The notes: generated by a model not told the origin, from the letters alone. A stretch of DNA of 64,000 nt from Achromobacter sp. Bel (GCF_012928505.1 NZ_JABBJN010000031.1:16955-80954); one strand, 5' to 3'. Positions 7,948-16,798 are shown, counted from the stretch's first letter. Translations and numbers: made by a program.

Positions 7948-9414
7948 GTGAGCATCAAACACTGGATCAATGGCAAGCAGGTCGATAGCGCGGACCGCTT
8001 CGTCACCTATAACCCGGCCACCGGCGATGCTATCGAGGAGGTCGCCGCGGGAGGCCAGGCCGAGATCGACGCCGCAGTGGCCGCGGCAACCGATGCGTTC
8101 CCCAAGTGGGCCAATACGCCCGCCAAGGAGCGTGCCCGCCTGATGCGCCGATTGGGCGAACTGATTGACCAGAACGTACCGCAGTTGGCTGACCTGGAAA
8201 CGCGGGATACGGGTTTGCCGATCTCGCAGACCCGCAAGCAGCTGATCCCGCGCGCTTCCGAGAACTTCAATTTCTTTGCCGAGGTCTGCACGCGGATGAA
8301 CGGCCATACGTACCCGGTGGACGACCAGATGCTGAACTACACGCTATACCAGCCGGTCGGCGTGTGCGCGCTGGTGTCGCCCTGGAACGTGCCATTCATG
8401 ACTGCTACCTGGAAGACGGCGCCGTGCCTGGCGCTGGGCAATACCGCTGTGTTGAAGATGTCGGAATTGTCGCCGTTGACGGCCGACCAGTTGGGCAGGC
8501 TGGCGCTTGAGGCCGGCATTCCGGCGGGCGTGCTGAACGTGGTGCAGGGCTATGGCGCCACGGCGGGCGACGCGCTGGTGCGCCATCCCGGCGTGCGCGC
8601 CATTTCTTTCACGGGCGGCACGGTGACAGGCAAGAAGATCCTGGCCAGCGCGGGCGGCATCAAGAAATACTCGATGGAGCTGGGCGGCAAGTCGCCAGTC
8701 CTGATTTTCGACGACGCGGACGTGGAACGCGCGCTTGACGCGGCGTTGTTCACTATCTTTTCGCTGAACGGGGAACGGTGCACGGCCGGTTCGCGTATCT
8801 TCGTCCAGCAAAGCATCTACGACGATTTCGTGCGCAAGTTCGCCGCGCGCGCCGAGCGGCTGGTGGTCGGGGATCCGGGCGACGAGGCCACCCACGTGGG
8901 CGCGATGATCACGCGCCAGCACTGGGAAAAGGTGACGGGCTATATCCAGCTGGCTGAGCAGGAGGGCGCCCGCATCCTGGCGGGCGGCGCGGGCAAGCCG
9001 GCGGGTCTGCCCGCCCATCTGGCCGGTGGCAATTTCGTGCGCCCGACCGTGCTGGCCGACGTCGACAACCGCATGCGTTGCGCGCAGGAAGAGATTTTCG
9101 GCCCGGTCGCCTGCCTGATCCCGTTCAAGGACGAGGCCGAGGGCCTGGCGCTGGCGAACGACGTGAAGTACGGGCTGGCCTCCTACATCTGGACGAGCGA
9201 TATTGGCCGCGCGCACCGTTTGGCGCGCGGCATCGAAGCGGGCATGGTGTTCATCAACAGCCAGAACGTGCGCGATCTGCGCCAGCCGTTCGGCGGCACG
9301 AAGGAGTCGGGTACGGGGCGGGAGGGCGGCGAATACAGCTACGAGGTGTTCGCCGAAATCAAGAACGTGTGCGTGTCGCTGGGTCACCACCCCATCCCGA
9401 AATGGGGCGCATAA
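7948..9414 (+). CDS. hpaE: 5-carboxymethyl-2-hydroxymuconate semialdehyde dehydrogenase (HpaE)
   Basis: NAD-dependent aldehyde dehydrogenase (488 aa) that oxidises the ring-cleavage product CHMS to CHM. Family residues are all present: N147 in SPWNVPFM, E244 in MELGGKSP, the nucleophile C278 in NGERCTAGSR, and the C-terminal FGGTKESGTGREGG. A GAGGAG ribosome site precedes the GTG/ATG region; the chosen start gives MSIKHWINGKQV, the usual family opening (the first codon is GTG). It is the first gene of the plus-strand hpa pair, and hpaD begins 26 bases after its stop. General ALDH homology alone would not fix the substrate; the gene context does. Confidence 0.93.
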   Translation: MSIKHWINGKQVDSADRFVTYNPATGDAIEEVAAGGQAEIDAAVAAATDAFPKWANTPAKERARLMRRLGELIDQNVPQLADLETRDTGLPISQTRKQLIPRASENFNFFAEVCTRMNGHTYPVDDQMLNYTLYQPVGVCALVSPWNVPFMTATWKTAPCLALGNTAVLKMSELSPLTADQLGRLALEAGIPAGVLNVVQGYGATAGDALVRHPGVRAISFTGGTVTGKKILASAGGIKKYSMELGGKSPVLIFDDADVERALDAALFTIFSLNGERCTAGSRIFVQQSIYDDFVRKFAARAERLVVGDPGDEATHVGAMITRQHWEKVTGYIQLAEQEGARILAGGAGKPAGLPAHLAGGNFVRPTVLADVDNRMRCAQEEIFGPVACLIPFKDEAEGLALANDVKYGLASYIWTSDIGRAHRLARGIEAGMVFINSQNVRDLRQPFGGTKESGTGREGGEYSYEVFAEIKNVCVSLGHHPIPKWGA

Positions 9415-9440
9415 GCCCCAGGAACCAGGAGACAACCATC

Positions 9441-10292
9441 ATGGGTAAGCTTGCACTGGCGGCCAAGGTGACGCATGTGCCGTCGATGTACCTGTCGGAA
9501 CTTCCCGGCAAGCACCAAGGCTGCCGCGAGGCGGCCATCCAGGGGCACCGCATCATCGGCGAGCGTTGCCGCGATCTGGATGTGGACACGATCGTGGTGC
9601 TGGACGTGCATTGGCTGGTCAATGGCGGCTATCACGTGAACGCCAACCGACGCTTCCAGGGGCGCTACACCAGCAACGAGCTGCCGCATTTCATCAAGGA
9701 CATGGATTACGCCTACCAAGGTAATCCCGAGCTGGGGCGGCGCATCGCCGAGTGCGCCAACGCGGCCGGCGTGGGCACGCGTTCGCATGAGATCGATAGC
9801 CTGGAATTGGAATACGGCACGCTGGTGCCGATGCGCTACATGAACGGCGACGGCCGCTTCAATGTCGTGTCGGTGGCTGCCTGGTGCGCGTGGCATGCGC
9901 TGGACGACAGCCGCCGTTTCGGGGCGGCGCTGCGCCAGGCCATCGAGGCCAGCGACAGCCGCGTCGCCGTGCTGGCCAGCGGCTCGCTGTCGCATCGCTT
10001 CAACGACAACGGCAGTCCGGAGGCCGCCATGCACCAGATCAGCCGCGAGTTCTTCCGTCAGGTGGATCTGCGCGTGGTCGAGCTGTGGCGGCAAGGGGAC
10101 TGGAAGACGTTCTGCGCGATGCTTCCGGAGTACGCCGAGCTGTGCGTGGGCGAAGGCGGCATGCACGACACAGCCATGCTGCTGGGATTGCTGGGTTGGG
10201 AGGGCTATGACAAGCCGGTGGAGATCGTCACCGATTACTTCACCAGTTCCGGTACCGGGCAGATCAACGCGATCTTTCCGGTGCCGGCTTGA
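9441..10292 (+). CDS. hpaD: 3,4-dihydroxyphenylacetate 2,3-dioxygenase (HpaD)
   Basis: Extradiol ring-cleavage dioxygenase of the class III (LigB) type, using Fe(II) to open homoprotocatechuate. It is 283 aa, the same length I recall for E. coli HpaD. Likely metal or active-site histidines are visible at H12 (KVTHVPSM), H57 (VLDVHW) and H65 (GGYHVNA), with the family blocks GSLSHRFNDNGSPE and EGGMHDTAMLLGLLGW. The ATG at 9441 follows a CCAGGAGACA ribosome site. Its stop lies one base from the convergent hpaR stop. Confidence 0.94.
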   Translation: MGKLALAAKVTHVPSMYLSELPGKHQGCREAAIQGHRIIGERCRDLDVDTIVVLDVHWLVNGGYHVNANRRFQGRYTSNELPHFIKDMDYAYQGNPELGRRIAECANAAGVGTRSHEIDSLELEYGTLVPMRYMNGDGRFNVVSVAAWCAWHALDDSRRFGAALRQAIEASDSRVAVLASGSLSHRFNDNGSPEAAMHQISREFFRQVDLRVVELWRQGDWKTFCAMLPEYAELCVGEGGMHDTAMLLGLLGWEGYDKPVEIVTDYFTSSGTGQINAIFPVPA

Positions 10293-10293
10293 G

Positions 10294-10758
10294 TCACGGC
10301 TCGCCGGATTCGCGCGATGCCGGCGCGTCGCGCTTGATCAGGTCGACCATGGCGTCGACGTCGCGGTACAGGCGTTCCAGCAATTCCTTGCCGATCTTGC
10401 TTTCGATTTCTTGATACTTCGCGTCCACCTGCGGGCGCATGCGGTCGATCAGCTTGTTGCTTTTGGGGGTCAGGGATATTTCCTGGCGGCGCTGATCGGC
10501 GCTGGAGCGCACGCGCTTGATCAGGCCTTGCTCTTCCATGCCGGCCAGCATACGGGTCAGGCTGGGGCTGAGGATCTGGCAGCTGCGGGCGATCTGGTTA
10601 GGTTCCATCGAGCCGACTTCGCTCAAGGTGCGCAACACGCGCCATTGTTGTTCAGTGACGCCCGCCGCATGCAGAATGGGGCGGAAATGCGCCATCAGGG
10701 TTTCGCGCGCGTAAAGCAGCAGGTGGGGAAGATTGCGGTGGTGGAAGCTCGGACTCAT
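10294..10758 (-). CDS. hpaR: Homoprotocatechuate operon repressor HpaR (MarR family)
   Basis: MarR-type winged-helix regulator of 154 aa from the ATG at 10758 (MSPSFHHRNLPHLLLYARE). The family core GVTEQQWRVLRTLSEVGSME, the recognition helix region LSPSLTRMLAGMEEQGLI and the wing KRVRSSADQRRQEISLT are clear. HpaR proteins repress the hpa meta-cleavage genes until a pathway aromatic acid is bound. Matching inverted repeats occur at both divergent hpa promoters in 7763-7896. It is unusual only in lying at the far end of the cluster, tail-to-tail with hpaD. The upstream open frame to 10824 adds 22 residues without family character. Confidence 0.9.
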   Translation of the reverse strand: MSPSFHHRNLPHLLLYARETLMAHFRPILHAAGVTEQQWRVLRTLSEVGSMEPNQIARSCQILSPSLTRMLAGMEEQGLIKRVRSSADQRRQEISLTPKSNKLIDRMRPQVDAKYQEIESKIGKELLERLYRDVDAMVDLIKRDAPASRESGEP

Positions 10759-10877
10759 GGCGGCTATGTTAGCAAGAAGCCTCCCATTTCCTGACCAAAT
10801 ATTTGCGTGCGTCTTGCGCGCCACACCGCCATCGGCGCCGCGTGGGACGGGGCCGATGGTCGGGGACAGGGCGGGGG

Positions 10878-11516
10878 TCAGGCCGGGTTCTGCTGAGCCA
10901 GTTCCTGCAGGTCGTCGGGCAGGGTCAGGTCCGGCGCGCCTTGTTGCAGTTCGCGCAACGCCTGGATGGCTTCGTCCTGCTGGTCGTCCTGGACCAACGC
11001 GCGGATATGGGCCACGCGCGCCTCGACGTCCTGTTCGCTGAACGCCACGACTTCGGTGGCCGTGGCTTCGGCCTGCTGCGCCGTTTCGCTGGCGGCAGTT
11101 TCCGGGGCAGCGGGGGCAGCCTGGGGTTGGTTTGCGGCCGTGTCGGCCGGGGACGCTACGACGCGCTGGGTGGCGGGCGGCAGGGCCTGTTTACCCGTCA
11201 GCGCTTCGGCCAGCGCGGCAGGGGCCGGCGCAAGCGAGCGGTCGGTGCTGGTGCCGACGTCGTGGGGAGCCACCAGTTGCGCGGTCACGTCCTGCATGTC
11301 GGCGCTTTCGCGCATGTCGGTCCAGGCGAACAGCCCGGCCACCATCGCGGCGCATGCTGCCGCAGCCCAGCCGGGATGCCAGCTGTGGCCGGGGTGCCAG
11401 GTACGGCGCACCGCCGCGTCAAGTTCGGGACTGGTCCCGGGTCTGGGCTTACGGTACAGGGCGCGCAGCTCCCGGTCATCGTCTTCATCGAAAGGGGGGC
11501 GATAGGTAATGCTCAT
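10878..11516 (-). CDS. Uncharacterised single-pass membrane protein
   Basis: I do not recognise this 212-residue protein. It starts at an ATG with a strong GAGGAG ribosome site 8 bases upstream. The first 48 residues are charged and cytoplasm-like (PPFDEDDDRELRALYRKPRP). One hydrophobic segment follows (WAAAACAAMVAGLFAW, about 50-65), then a long Ala/Pro/Gln/Thr-rich low-complexity region and a helical acidic C-terminus (VEARVAHIRALVQDDQQDEA, then ALRELQQ). The layout, a short cytoplasmic head, one TM and a periplasmic tail, resembles anti-sigma factors, but no sigma gene is adjacent, so that is only a shape comparison. A perfect 7-bp inverted repeat (ATACGTC/GACGTAT, 11534-11556) lies just upstream of its ribosome site. 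Confidence 0.75.
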   Translation of the reverse strand: MSITYRPPFDEDDDRELRALYRKPRPGTSPELDAAVRRTWHPGHSWHPGWAAAACAAMVAGLFAWTDMRESADMQDVTAQLVAPHDVGTSTDRSLAPAPAALAEALTGKQALPPATQRVVASPADTAANQPQAAPAAPETAASETAQQAEATATEVVAFSEQDVEARVAHIRALVQDDQQDEAIQALRELQQGAPDLTLPDDLQELAQQNPA

Positions 11517-11943
11517 GCGCGTACTCCTCGCGCATACGTCTGGTGGCTGGACGTATCCGCGTTTGACCTTTGCTGGGCGCTGCGCCGGTGGGCCGGCGGT
11601 CTCGTCGTGGCTAGGGTCGTGTTCCGGTTTATGCGGCCTCGGCAAAGACCGCAGGGCGATTGCGCCGCGATTCCCGTTGCTGCGCCCGTGGTGAAGGGCG
11701 TTCGGCACCGGGTATGCCGTCCTGATCGGACGGTTCGACAATGCGCTGCACCCGTTGATTATGCGCGATTTGTAGAAATCCGGCAGGGAATTTCTTCTAT
11801 TTGCATGATGTAACTTTGGACTGTCCCCGTTAGTGAAAGCGAAATGACAGATTGGCGCGCCGGTCCGGTGCAATCAGGCGCGGGGGCGCCTTTGGTGCGC
11901 GCGTCGTGCGCTGGAAAGACGGGTTGCCGGTACACTTTCGCGC
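11517..11943. other. Intergenic region between divergent genes (no gene seen)
   Basis: These 427 bases separate the unknown membrane protein from radA. No frame has convincing codon use or a ribosome site. It holds the ATACGTC-N9-GACGTAT inverted repeat at 11534-11556. An A/T-richer stretch around 11760-11830 is the likely place for radA promoter elements, though no clear -35/-10 pair stands out. Confidence 0.6.
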
Positions 11944-13305
11944 ATGGCCAAATCCCGAACCGTATACGTGTGCGCCGACTGCGGCGGCACCACCCCGAAG
12001 TGGCAGGGCAAATGCCCGCATTGCAACGCCTGGAACACCCTGGAAGAAACCGTGGAATCGTCGTCGCCCGCGGCGGCGGCGCACCGCTACGCGCCACTGG
12101 CATCGGCCAGCCCCGTGCGCAGCCTGTCTGAGATCGAAGCGCGCGAAACGCCGCGCCAACCCACCGGGCTGGACGAGTTCGACCGAGTACTGGGCGGCGG
12201 CCTGGTGGCCGGCGCGGTGGTGTTGATCGGCGGCGATCCGGGCATCGGCAAATCCACGCTGCTGCTGCAGGCGCTGGCCTCGATGTCCCAGAGCGCCAAC
12301 GTGCTGTATGTCACGGGGGAGGAATCCGCCGAGCAAGTCGCATTGCGCGCTCGCCGGCTGGACTTGCAGACCGGCAACGTCAACCTGCTGGCCGAGATCC
12401 GGCTGGAGGCCATTCAGGCTGCGGTGTCCGAGCAGAAGCCGACCGTCGCCGTGATCGATTCGATCCAGACCCTGTACAGCGGCGAACTTAGCGCGGCGCC
12501 CGGCTCGGTGTCGCAGGTGAGGGAATGCGCGGCGCAGTTGACGCGTCTGGCCAAGCAGACGGGCATCGCCATCGTCATGATCGGCCACGTCACGAAAGAC
12601 GGCGCATTGGCAGGCCCGCGCGTGCTGGAGCACATCGTCGACACCGTGCTGTATTTCGAAGGCGATACGCATTCGTCGTTCCGGCTGGTGCGTGCGTTCA
12701 AGAACCGCTTTGGCGCGGTGAACGAACTGGGCGTCTTCGCGATGACCGACAGGGGCCTGCGCGGCGTGGCCAATCCTTCCGCGTTGTTCCTGTCGCAGCA
12801 CGAGCAGCAGGTGGCCGGTTCCTGCGTGATGGCCACGCAAGAAGGCACGCGTCCGTTGCTGGTCGAGATCCAGGCGCTGGTAGACAGTTCCCATGCCCCC
12901 AATCCGCGCCGCCTGACGGTCGGCCTGGAAGGCAACCGGTTGGCCATGCTGCTGGCAGTGCTGCACCGGCACGCCGGCGTCACCACCTTCGACCAGGACG
13001 TCTTCGTCAACGCGGTGGGTGGGGTACGCATCACGGAGCCGGCGGCGGACTTGCCGGTGCTGCTGGCCATCATGTCATCGCTACGCGACAAACCGCTGCC
13101 GCGCGGCCTGATCGCTTTCGGCGAGGTCGGCCTGGCGGGTGAAATCCGGCCAGCGCCGCGCGGGCAGGAGCGCTTGCGCGAAGCGGCCAAGCTGGGTTTT
13201 TCCATCGCGCTCATCCCCAAGGCCAACGCACCGCGCCAGCCCATCGAAGGGCTGGAGATCTGGGCGGTGGACCGCCTGGACGCCGCGCTGGACAAATTGC
13301 GTTGA
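11944..13305 (+). CDS. radA: DNA repair protein RadA (Sms)
   Basis: RecA-like ATPase that promotes branch migration in recombination intermediates. An N-terminal C4 zinc finger (C10, C13, C24, C27) is followed by Walker A GGDPGIGKST (96-105), the RadA-specific KNRFG motif (253-257), and a C-terminal Lon-protease-like domain (from about 290) with DVFVNAVGGVRI and GLAGEIRPAPRGQERL. The 453-aa length is standard. The start MAKSRTVYVCADCGG is the normal RadA opening. Confidence 0.96.
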   Translation: MAKSRTVYVCADCGGTTPKWQGKCPHCNAWNTLEETVESSSPAAAAHRYAPLASASPVRSLSEIEARETPRQPTGLDEFDRVLGGGLVAGAVVLIGGDPGIGKSTLLLQALASMSQSANVLYVTGEESAEQVALRARRLDLQTGNVNLLAEIRLEAIQAAVSEQKPTVAVIDSIQTLYSGELSAAPGSVSQVRECAAQLTRLAKQTGIAIVMIGHVTKDGALAGPRVLEHIVDTVLYFEGDTHSSFRLVRAFKNRFGAVNELGVFAMTDRGLRGVANPSALFLSQHEQQVAGSCVMATQEGTRPLLVEIQALVDSSHAPNPRRLTVGLEGNRLAMLLAVLHRHAGVTTFDQDVFVNAVGGVRITEPAADLPVLLAIMSSLRDKPLPRGLIAFGEVGLAGEIRPAPRGQERLREAAKLGFSIALIPKANAPRQPIEGLEIWAVDRLDAALDKLR

Positions 13306-13398
13306 CGCCCTGGTCCGGCGTCAGCCGGGCGGGGGCTGCTTGAACATTCCATTTTGAATCGCCCATCCTGGACAAGGCCGGGTCTGCTGGAGCAAGAC

Positions 13399-14178
13399 GT
13401 GAGTCTGTTTGTTATTACCGCGTGCCTGGCCGCGGGTGGCCTGATTGGTTTCATGGGCGGCGCGCTGGGCATCGGAGGCGGGCTCATCGCCATCCCGGCG
13501 CTCGTGCTGCTGATGGGAATGTCGCAGCAGCTGGCTCAAGGCACGGCGCTGATCATGGTGCTGCCCGCCATCACGATGGCGGTGCGCAAGTACAACCAGC
13601 AGACGCGGATCGACAAGCGCGTGGCCGCCGCAGGCGCGGCGGGGGCCGTGGTCTTTACCTGGGTGGGGGCGCGGCTGGCGCTGGGCATTGATTCCAGCGT
13701 GCTGCGCCAGAGCTTCGCCGTGTTCCTGTTCTTCATCGCCTTGTTTTACGTCTGGCAGACCTGGCGCGCGAGGCGTCCCGCAGCGCGACGTCCGCAGGCC
13801 GACAAGGGCCCTGCGCCCGTCTTCACCCCGCGTCGCGCGAGCGTGCTGGGCATACTGTGCGGCACGCTGGGCGGATTCTTCGGTGTCGGTGGCGCGGTGC
13901 TGGCCGTGCCCATTATCACGTCGGTCTTCCGCTTGCCCCAAACCACCGCGCAAGCCTTGGCGCTGAGCATGGTGATTCCCGGGTCGACCATCGCGCTGAT
14001 CACCTACGCTTGGGCAGGGCAGGCGGATTGGATAGTGGGCCTGCCGCTGGCCATCGGTAGCCTGCTGTTCGTGCCGGTCGGCGTGAAGCTGGCGTACCGG
14101 CTTCCTGAACGCAAGCTGAGAATCTGCTTTGCGGCGATGCTGTTCGCCACCGTGGCGCTGCTGGCGTTCGAGGCGTGA
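13399..14178 (+). CDS. TauE/SafE-family membrane permease
   Basis: Polytopic inner-membrane protein of 259 aa with about eight hydrophobic segments in two similar halves. Each half carries the Gly-rich family motif (GFMGGALGIGGGLIAIPAL and GGFFGVGGAVLAVPIIT). TauE/SafE proteins are proposed exporters or importers of sulfite, sulfonates or other small organic anions; the substrate here cannot be told. The GTG at 13399 has GGAG seven bases upstream and begins right at the first membrane segment; a TTG at 13354 would add 15 polar residues. It follows radA by about 90 bases. Confidence 0.85.
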   Translation: MSLFVITACLAAGGLIGFMGGALGIGGGLIAIPALVLLMGMSQQLAQGTALIMVLPAITMAVRKYNQQTRIDKRVAAAGAAGAVVFTWVGARLALGIDSSVLRQSFAVFLFFIALFYVWQTWRARRPAARRPQADKGPAPVFTPRRASVLGILCGTLGGFFGVGGAVLAVPIITSVFRLPQTTAQALALSMVIPGSTIALITYAWAGQADWIVGLPLAIGSLLFVPVGVKLAYRLPERKLRICFAAMLFATVALLAFEA

Positions 14179-14307
14179 ATGCGCTGCGGGCCGCCGCGTA
14201 TTAGCAAACGTTAGCGTCCGAAATTTTGTGGTTCCGGGTTGAACCTTCCGGATGCACCTCCTTCAAACGGAGTACGGGGTAAGCGGCGATGTTGCCGCCC
14301 CGTGTCG

Positions 14308-14326
14308 AAAGAGGCTTCGGCCTTTT
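14308..14326 (+). terminator. UUCG hairpin with U-tract upstream of the small secreted gene
   Basis: AGAGGC-TTCG-GCCTTTT forms a short stem closed by a very stable UUCG loop and ends in four T. It looks like an intrinsic terminator for the upstream permease transcript, but it lies only 20 bases before the next start codon, so it could also act in that gene's leader. Confidence 0.4.
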
Positions 14327-14345
14327 GCATTCAGGAGTTCATGAA

Positions 14346-14585
14346 ATGACGACTCACTCCCGTATCGCTGCGTTCTTGTCCACCTCGGCCTTGTGCCTCG
14401 GTCTTGCTGCTGCGCCTTCGGCGTTCGCAGCGGGCGCCGATGCCTCGGCCAAGGGGGGCGATACCAAGACCCAGGCGCAGCACAAGCACCACAAGTCTGA
14501 CAAGACGTCCGCCAAGCCGGCGGCCGCCAAGTCGGGCACCGCCTCGAAGATGGACCATTCCGGCGCCTCGACGCCGGCGAAGTAG
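14346..14585 (+). CDS. Small basic secreted protein, Ala/Lys/His-rich
   Basis: A 79-residue protein with a clear Sec signal peptide (MTTHSRIAAFLSTSALCLGL then AAAPSAFA, cleaved before AGADAS). The mature part is low-complexity: Lys, Ala, Ser and His repeats such as KHHKSDKTSAKPAAAK. GGAG lies about 9 bases upstream. A longer frame from 14289 runs through the upstream hairpin and is not favoured. The composition recalls acid-shock (Asr-like) periplasmic proteins, but no specific motif supports that. A strong terminator follows at 14661, so it is probably monocistronic. Confidence 0.65.
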   Translation: MTTHSRIAAFLSTSALCLGLAAAPSAFAAGADASAKGGDTKTQAQHKHHKSDKTSAKPAAAKSGTASKMDHSGASTPAK

Positions 14586-14660
14586 GCAAGGGGCTGTAAA
14601 GCCCGAAAAGTAGTTCCTTTGCAGGAAGACTGCCGGCTCCGCGAGACCGGAAAGTCGAAA

Positions 14661-14691
14661 GCCTCTCGGTATGGGCACCGAGAGGCTTTTT
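14661..14691 (+). terminator. Rho-independent terminator after the small secreted gene
   Basis: GCCTCTCGGT and ACCGAGAGGC form a perfect 10-bp stem around ATGGGC, followed by five T. Three A precede the stem, so it may also work weakly on the minus strand for the convergent dehydrogenase gene. Confidence 0.88.
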
Positions 14692-14756
14692 CGTTTGGGC
14701 GGCGCGTCTGCGGCATGTTGCCGCCACGGCGCCACGTCACCGTCGCGCCAGGGGGC

Positions 14757-15713
14757 TCATTCCACCGGCGTGATCACGCGGCCGGTGTCGAAGTAGGCCT
14801 GGAGGTTCTCCAGCATCAGGTTCTCCATGGCCAGGCGCGTCTCGAACGTGGCGCTGCCGATGTGCGGCAGGACGACGGCGTTGTCGCTCGTGGTCAGGGC
14901 TTGCGGCACTTTGGGTTCATGTTCGAACACGTCCAGCGCGGCGCACCCCAGTTTGCCGGATTCCAGGGCGGCCACCAGCGCGGTCTCGTCGATGACCGGG
15001 CCGCGCGCGATGTTGACGATGATGCCCTTGGGGCCCAGCGCTTCAAGAACCGGCTGGTTCACCAGGTGGCGGGTGCTGGGGCCGCCTACGGTGGCCACGA
15101 TCAGGAAGTCCGCCCATTTGGCCAGATCGACCAACGAGGCCTCGTAGCCGTAGGCGATATCGTCGCGCTTGCGGCGGTTGTGATAACGCACGTCCATGTC
15201 GAATCCGATGCCGCGTTTGGCGATCGCTTCGCCGATCCGGCCCAGGCCCACGATGCCCAGCTTCTTGCCGCTGACGCGCTGGCCCAGCGGGATGCTGCCG
15301 TGCACCTGGCCCCACTGGCCGGCGCGCACGAACCGTTCGCCCTGGCCCATGCGGCGCGCGCCCGCGATCAAGAGACCCCAGGCCAGATCCGCCACGCAGT
15401 CCGTCAGCACGTCCGGGGTATTGCTGACCTGCACGCCGCGCTGGCGGGCCGCATCCACGTCGATGGTCTCGTAGCCCACGCCCCAGCTGCAGATCGCCTT
15501 CAGGTCGGGCAGGGCGTTGATGAGTTCGGCGTTGGCGCCGAAGTTGGCCGATGTGACGACCGCCGTGATGCCCTTGCCGTGCTCTGCCAGCGCGGCCTGG
15601 CGGTCGGGGAATTTCCACAGCTCGACAACGTCGTACCGGTCGGCGAGGTTCTTGTTGGCGGAGGGGGAGCCGGCCAGCGAGCCGACCTGGATGATGCGAT
15701 GCTTAGTGGTCAT
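14757..15713 (-). CDS. D-isomer-specific 2-hydroxyacid dehydrogenase (glyoxylate/hydroxypyruvate reductase type)
   Basis: NAD(P)H-dependent oxidoreductase of 318 aa that would reduce a 2-oxoacid such as glyoxylate or hydroxypyruvate. The Rossmann glycine motif GIVGLGRIG, the NRRKRDD phosphate-binding stretch favouring NADP, and the catalytic triad are visible: Arg in NIARGPVID, Glu in DVFEHEPKVP, His in LPHIGSATFETR. Catalytic CSWGVGYETIDV is also typical. I used the ATG at 15713 (MTTKHRI); an ATG at 15746 is possible and neither has a clear ribosome site. It is the last gene of a minus-strand operon behind two Bug genes. Confidence 0.85.
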   Translation of the reverse strand: MTTKHRIIQVGSLAGSPSANKNLADRYDVVELWKFPDRQAALAEHGKGITAVVTSANFGANAELINALPDLKAICSWGVGYETIDVDAARQRGVQVSNTPDVLTDCVADLAWGLLIAGARRMGQGERFVRAGQWGQVHGSIPLGQRVSGKKLGIVGLGRIGEAIAKRGIGFDMDVRYHNRRKRDDIAYGYEASLVDLAKWADFLIVATVGGPSTRHLVNQPVLEALGPKGIIVNIARGPVIDETALVAALESGKLGCAALDVFEHEPKVPQALTTSDNAVVLPHIGSATFETRLAMENLMLENLQAYFDTGRVITPVE

Positions 15714-15829
15714 GTTGTCATACGAGTGGGTGGCGAAAACGGTCATGCTACTTGATTCAGCCTTGAAATCCGCTGAGGGGATGCCCGCAGGCACCCCCTT
15801 TGCGTGATTCCCGGGCGGTCCGCCGGCGC

Positions 15830-16798
15830 TTATTCCAGCTGGATGTTGGCCTTCTGTATGACGTCCTTCCAGCGCTTGACCTCGCCCTGCTGGAATGCGG
15901 TGAACTGCTGCGGCGTGTTGGCCACGACTTCAAAGCCCAGGCCTTGCAGCGTCTGCTCGGTCTTTGGGTCGCGCAGCGCGGTCTGCAGGGCCTTGGACAA
16001 TTGCTGCACGACCGCGGGCGGGGTGCCCTTGGGCACGGCGAAGCCCTGCCAGGAATACACCACCATGTCCTTGATGCCGGCCTCGCCCAGGGTGGGTACG
16101 TTGGGCAGCTCGGGCGTGCGCGCATCGCCCGTGATGGCCAGGGCCTTCAGCTTGCCCGCCTTGATGTGGTTCTGCACCGCGCCCAGGTTCTGGAACGACA
16201 CATTGACTTGCCCGCCGATCAGGTCCGCGATGGCGGCACCGCCGCCCTTGTAGGGCACGTCCACGCCCGTGCTGTCCGTGCGCTGGCGGAACAGCACGGC
16301 GGACAGGTGGTCGGACGAGCCCGTGCCCGATGAGGCGTACGAGACGCTGCCGGGATGCTTCTTCGCATAGTCGACCAATTCGGCGACGGTGCCGGCGGGA
16401 AAGGACGTGGCGGCGACCAGCACGTTGGGATTGCGCACGGCCTGCGTCAGGTATTCGAAATCCTTGCTGGGGTTGTACGACAGGTTCTTGTAGAGCGCCT
16501 CGTTGATGGCGAAGGTGCCGATCGAACCCACCATCATGGTGTAGCCGTCGGGCGTGCTGCGGGCCAAGGCTTGCGCGCCGATGGCGCTGTTGGCGCCCGG
16601 CTTGTTCTCGACCACGAAAGTCTGGCCCAGCAACTTCGACAGCGCGGGCGTGACCGAACGCGCGGTGATGTCGGAGGAGCCGCCCGGCACGAACGGCACG
16701 ATCATGGTGACGGGTTTTTCGGGGTAGCCGGCGGCCTGGGCCGCCGGCCCGCCAAGCAGGGCGGCGCCTGCCGCGATGGCGCAGATCAGTTTATTCAT
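15830..16798 (-). CDS. Tripartite tricarboxylate transporter binding protein (Bug/TctC family), first copy
   Basis: Periplasmic solute-binding protein of 322 aa. Signal peptide MNKLICAIAAGAALLGGPAAQA is cut before AGYPEKPV. Bug hallmarks follow: VTMIVPFVPGGSSDITAR, VVENKPGANSAIGAQ, DGYTMMVGSIGTFAINEALY, VPYKGGGAAIADLIGGQVNV, and PELPNVPTLGEAGI. The ATG has a CAGGAGACA ribosome site. Bugs bind organic acids and some feed TctAB permeases, but no TctA or TctB gene is in the window. It lies between another Bug gene and the hydroxyacid dehydrogenase, suggesting an organic-acid ligand of the pathway encoded here. Confidence 0.93.
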   Translation of the reverse strand: MNKLICAIAAGAALLGGPAAQAAGYPEKPVTMIVPFVPGGSSDITARSVTPALSKLLGQTFVVENKPGANSAIGAQALARSTPDGYTMMVGSIGTFAINEALYKNLSYNPSKDFEYLTQAVRNPNVLVAATSFPAGTVAELVDYAKKHPGSVSYASSGTGSSDHLSAVLFRQRTDSTGVDVPYKGGGAAIADLIGGQVNVSFQNLGAVQNHIKAGKLKALAITGDARTPELPNVPTLGEAGIKDMVVYSWQGFAVPKGTPPAVVQQLSKALQTALRDPKTEQTLQGLGFEVVANTPQQFTAFQQGEVKRWKDVIQKANIQLE

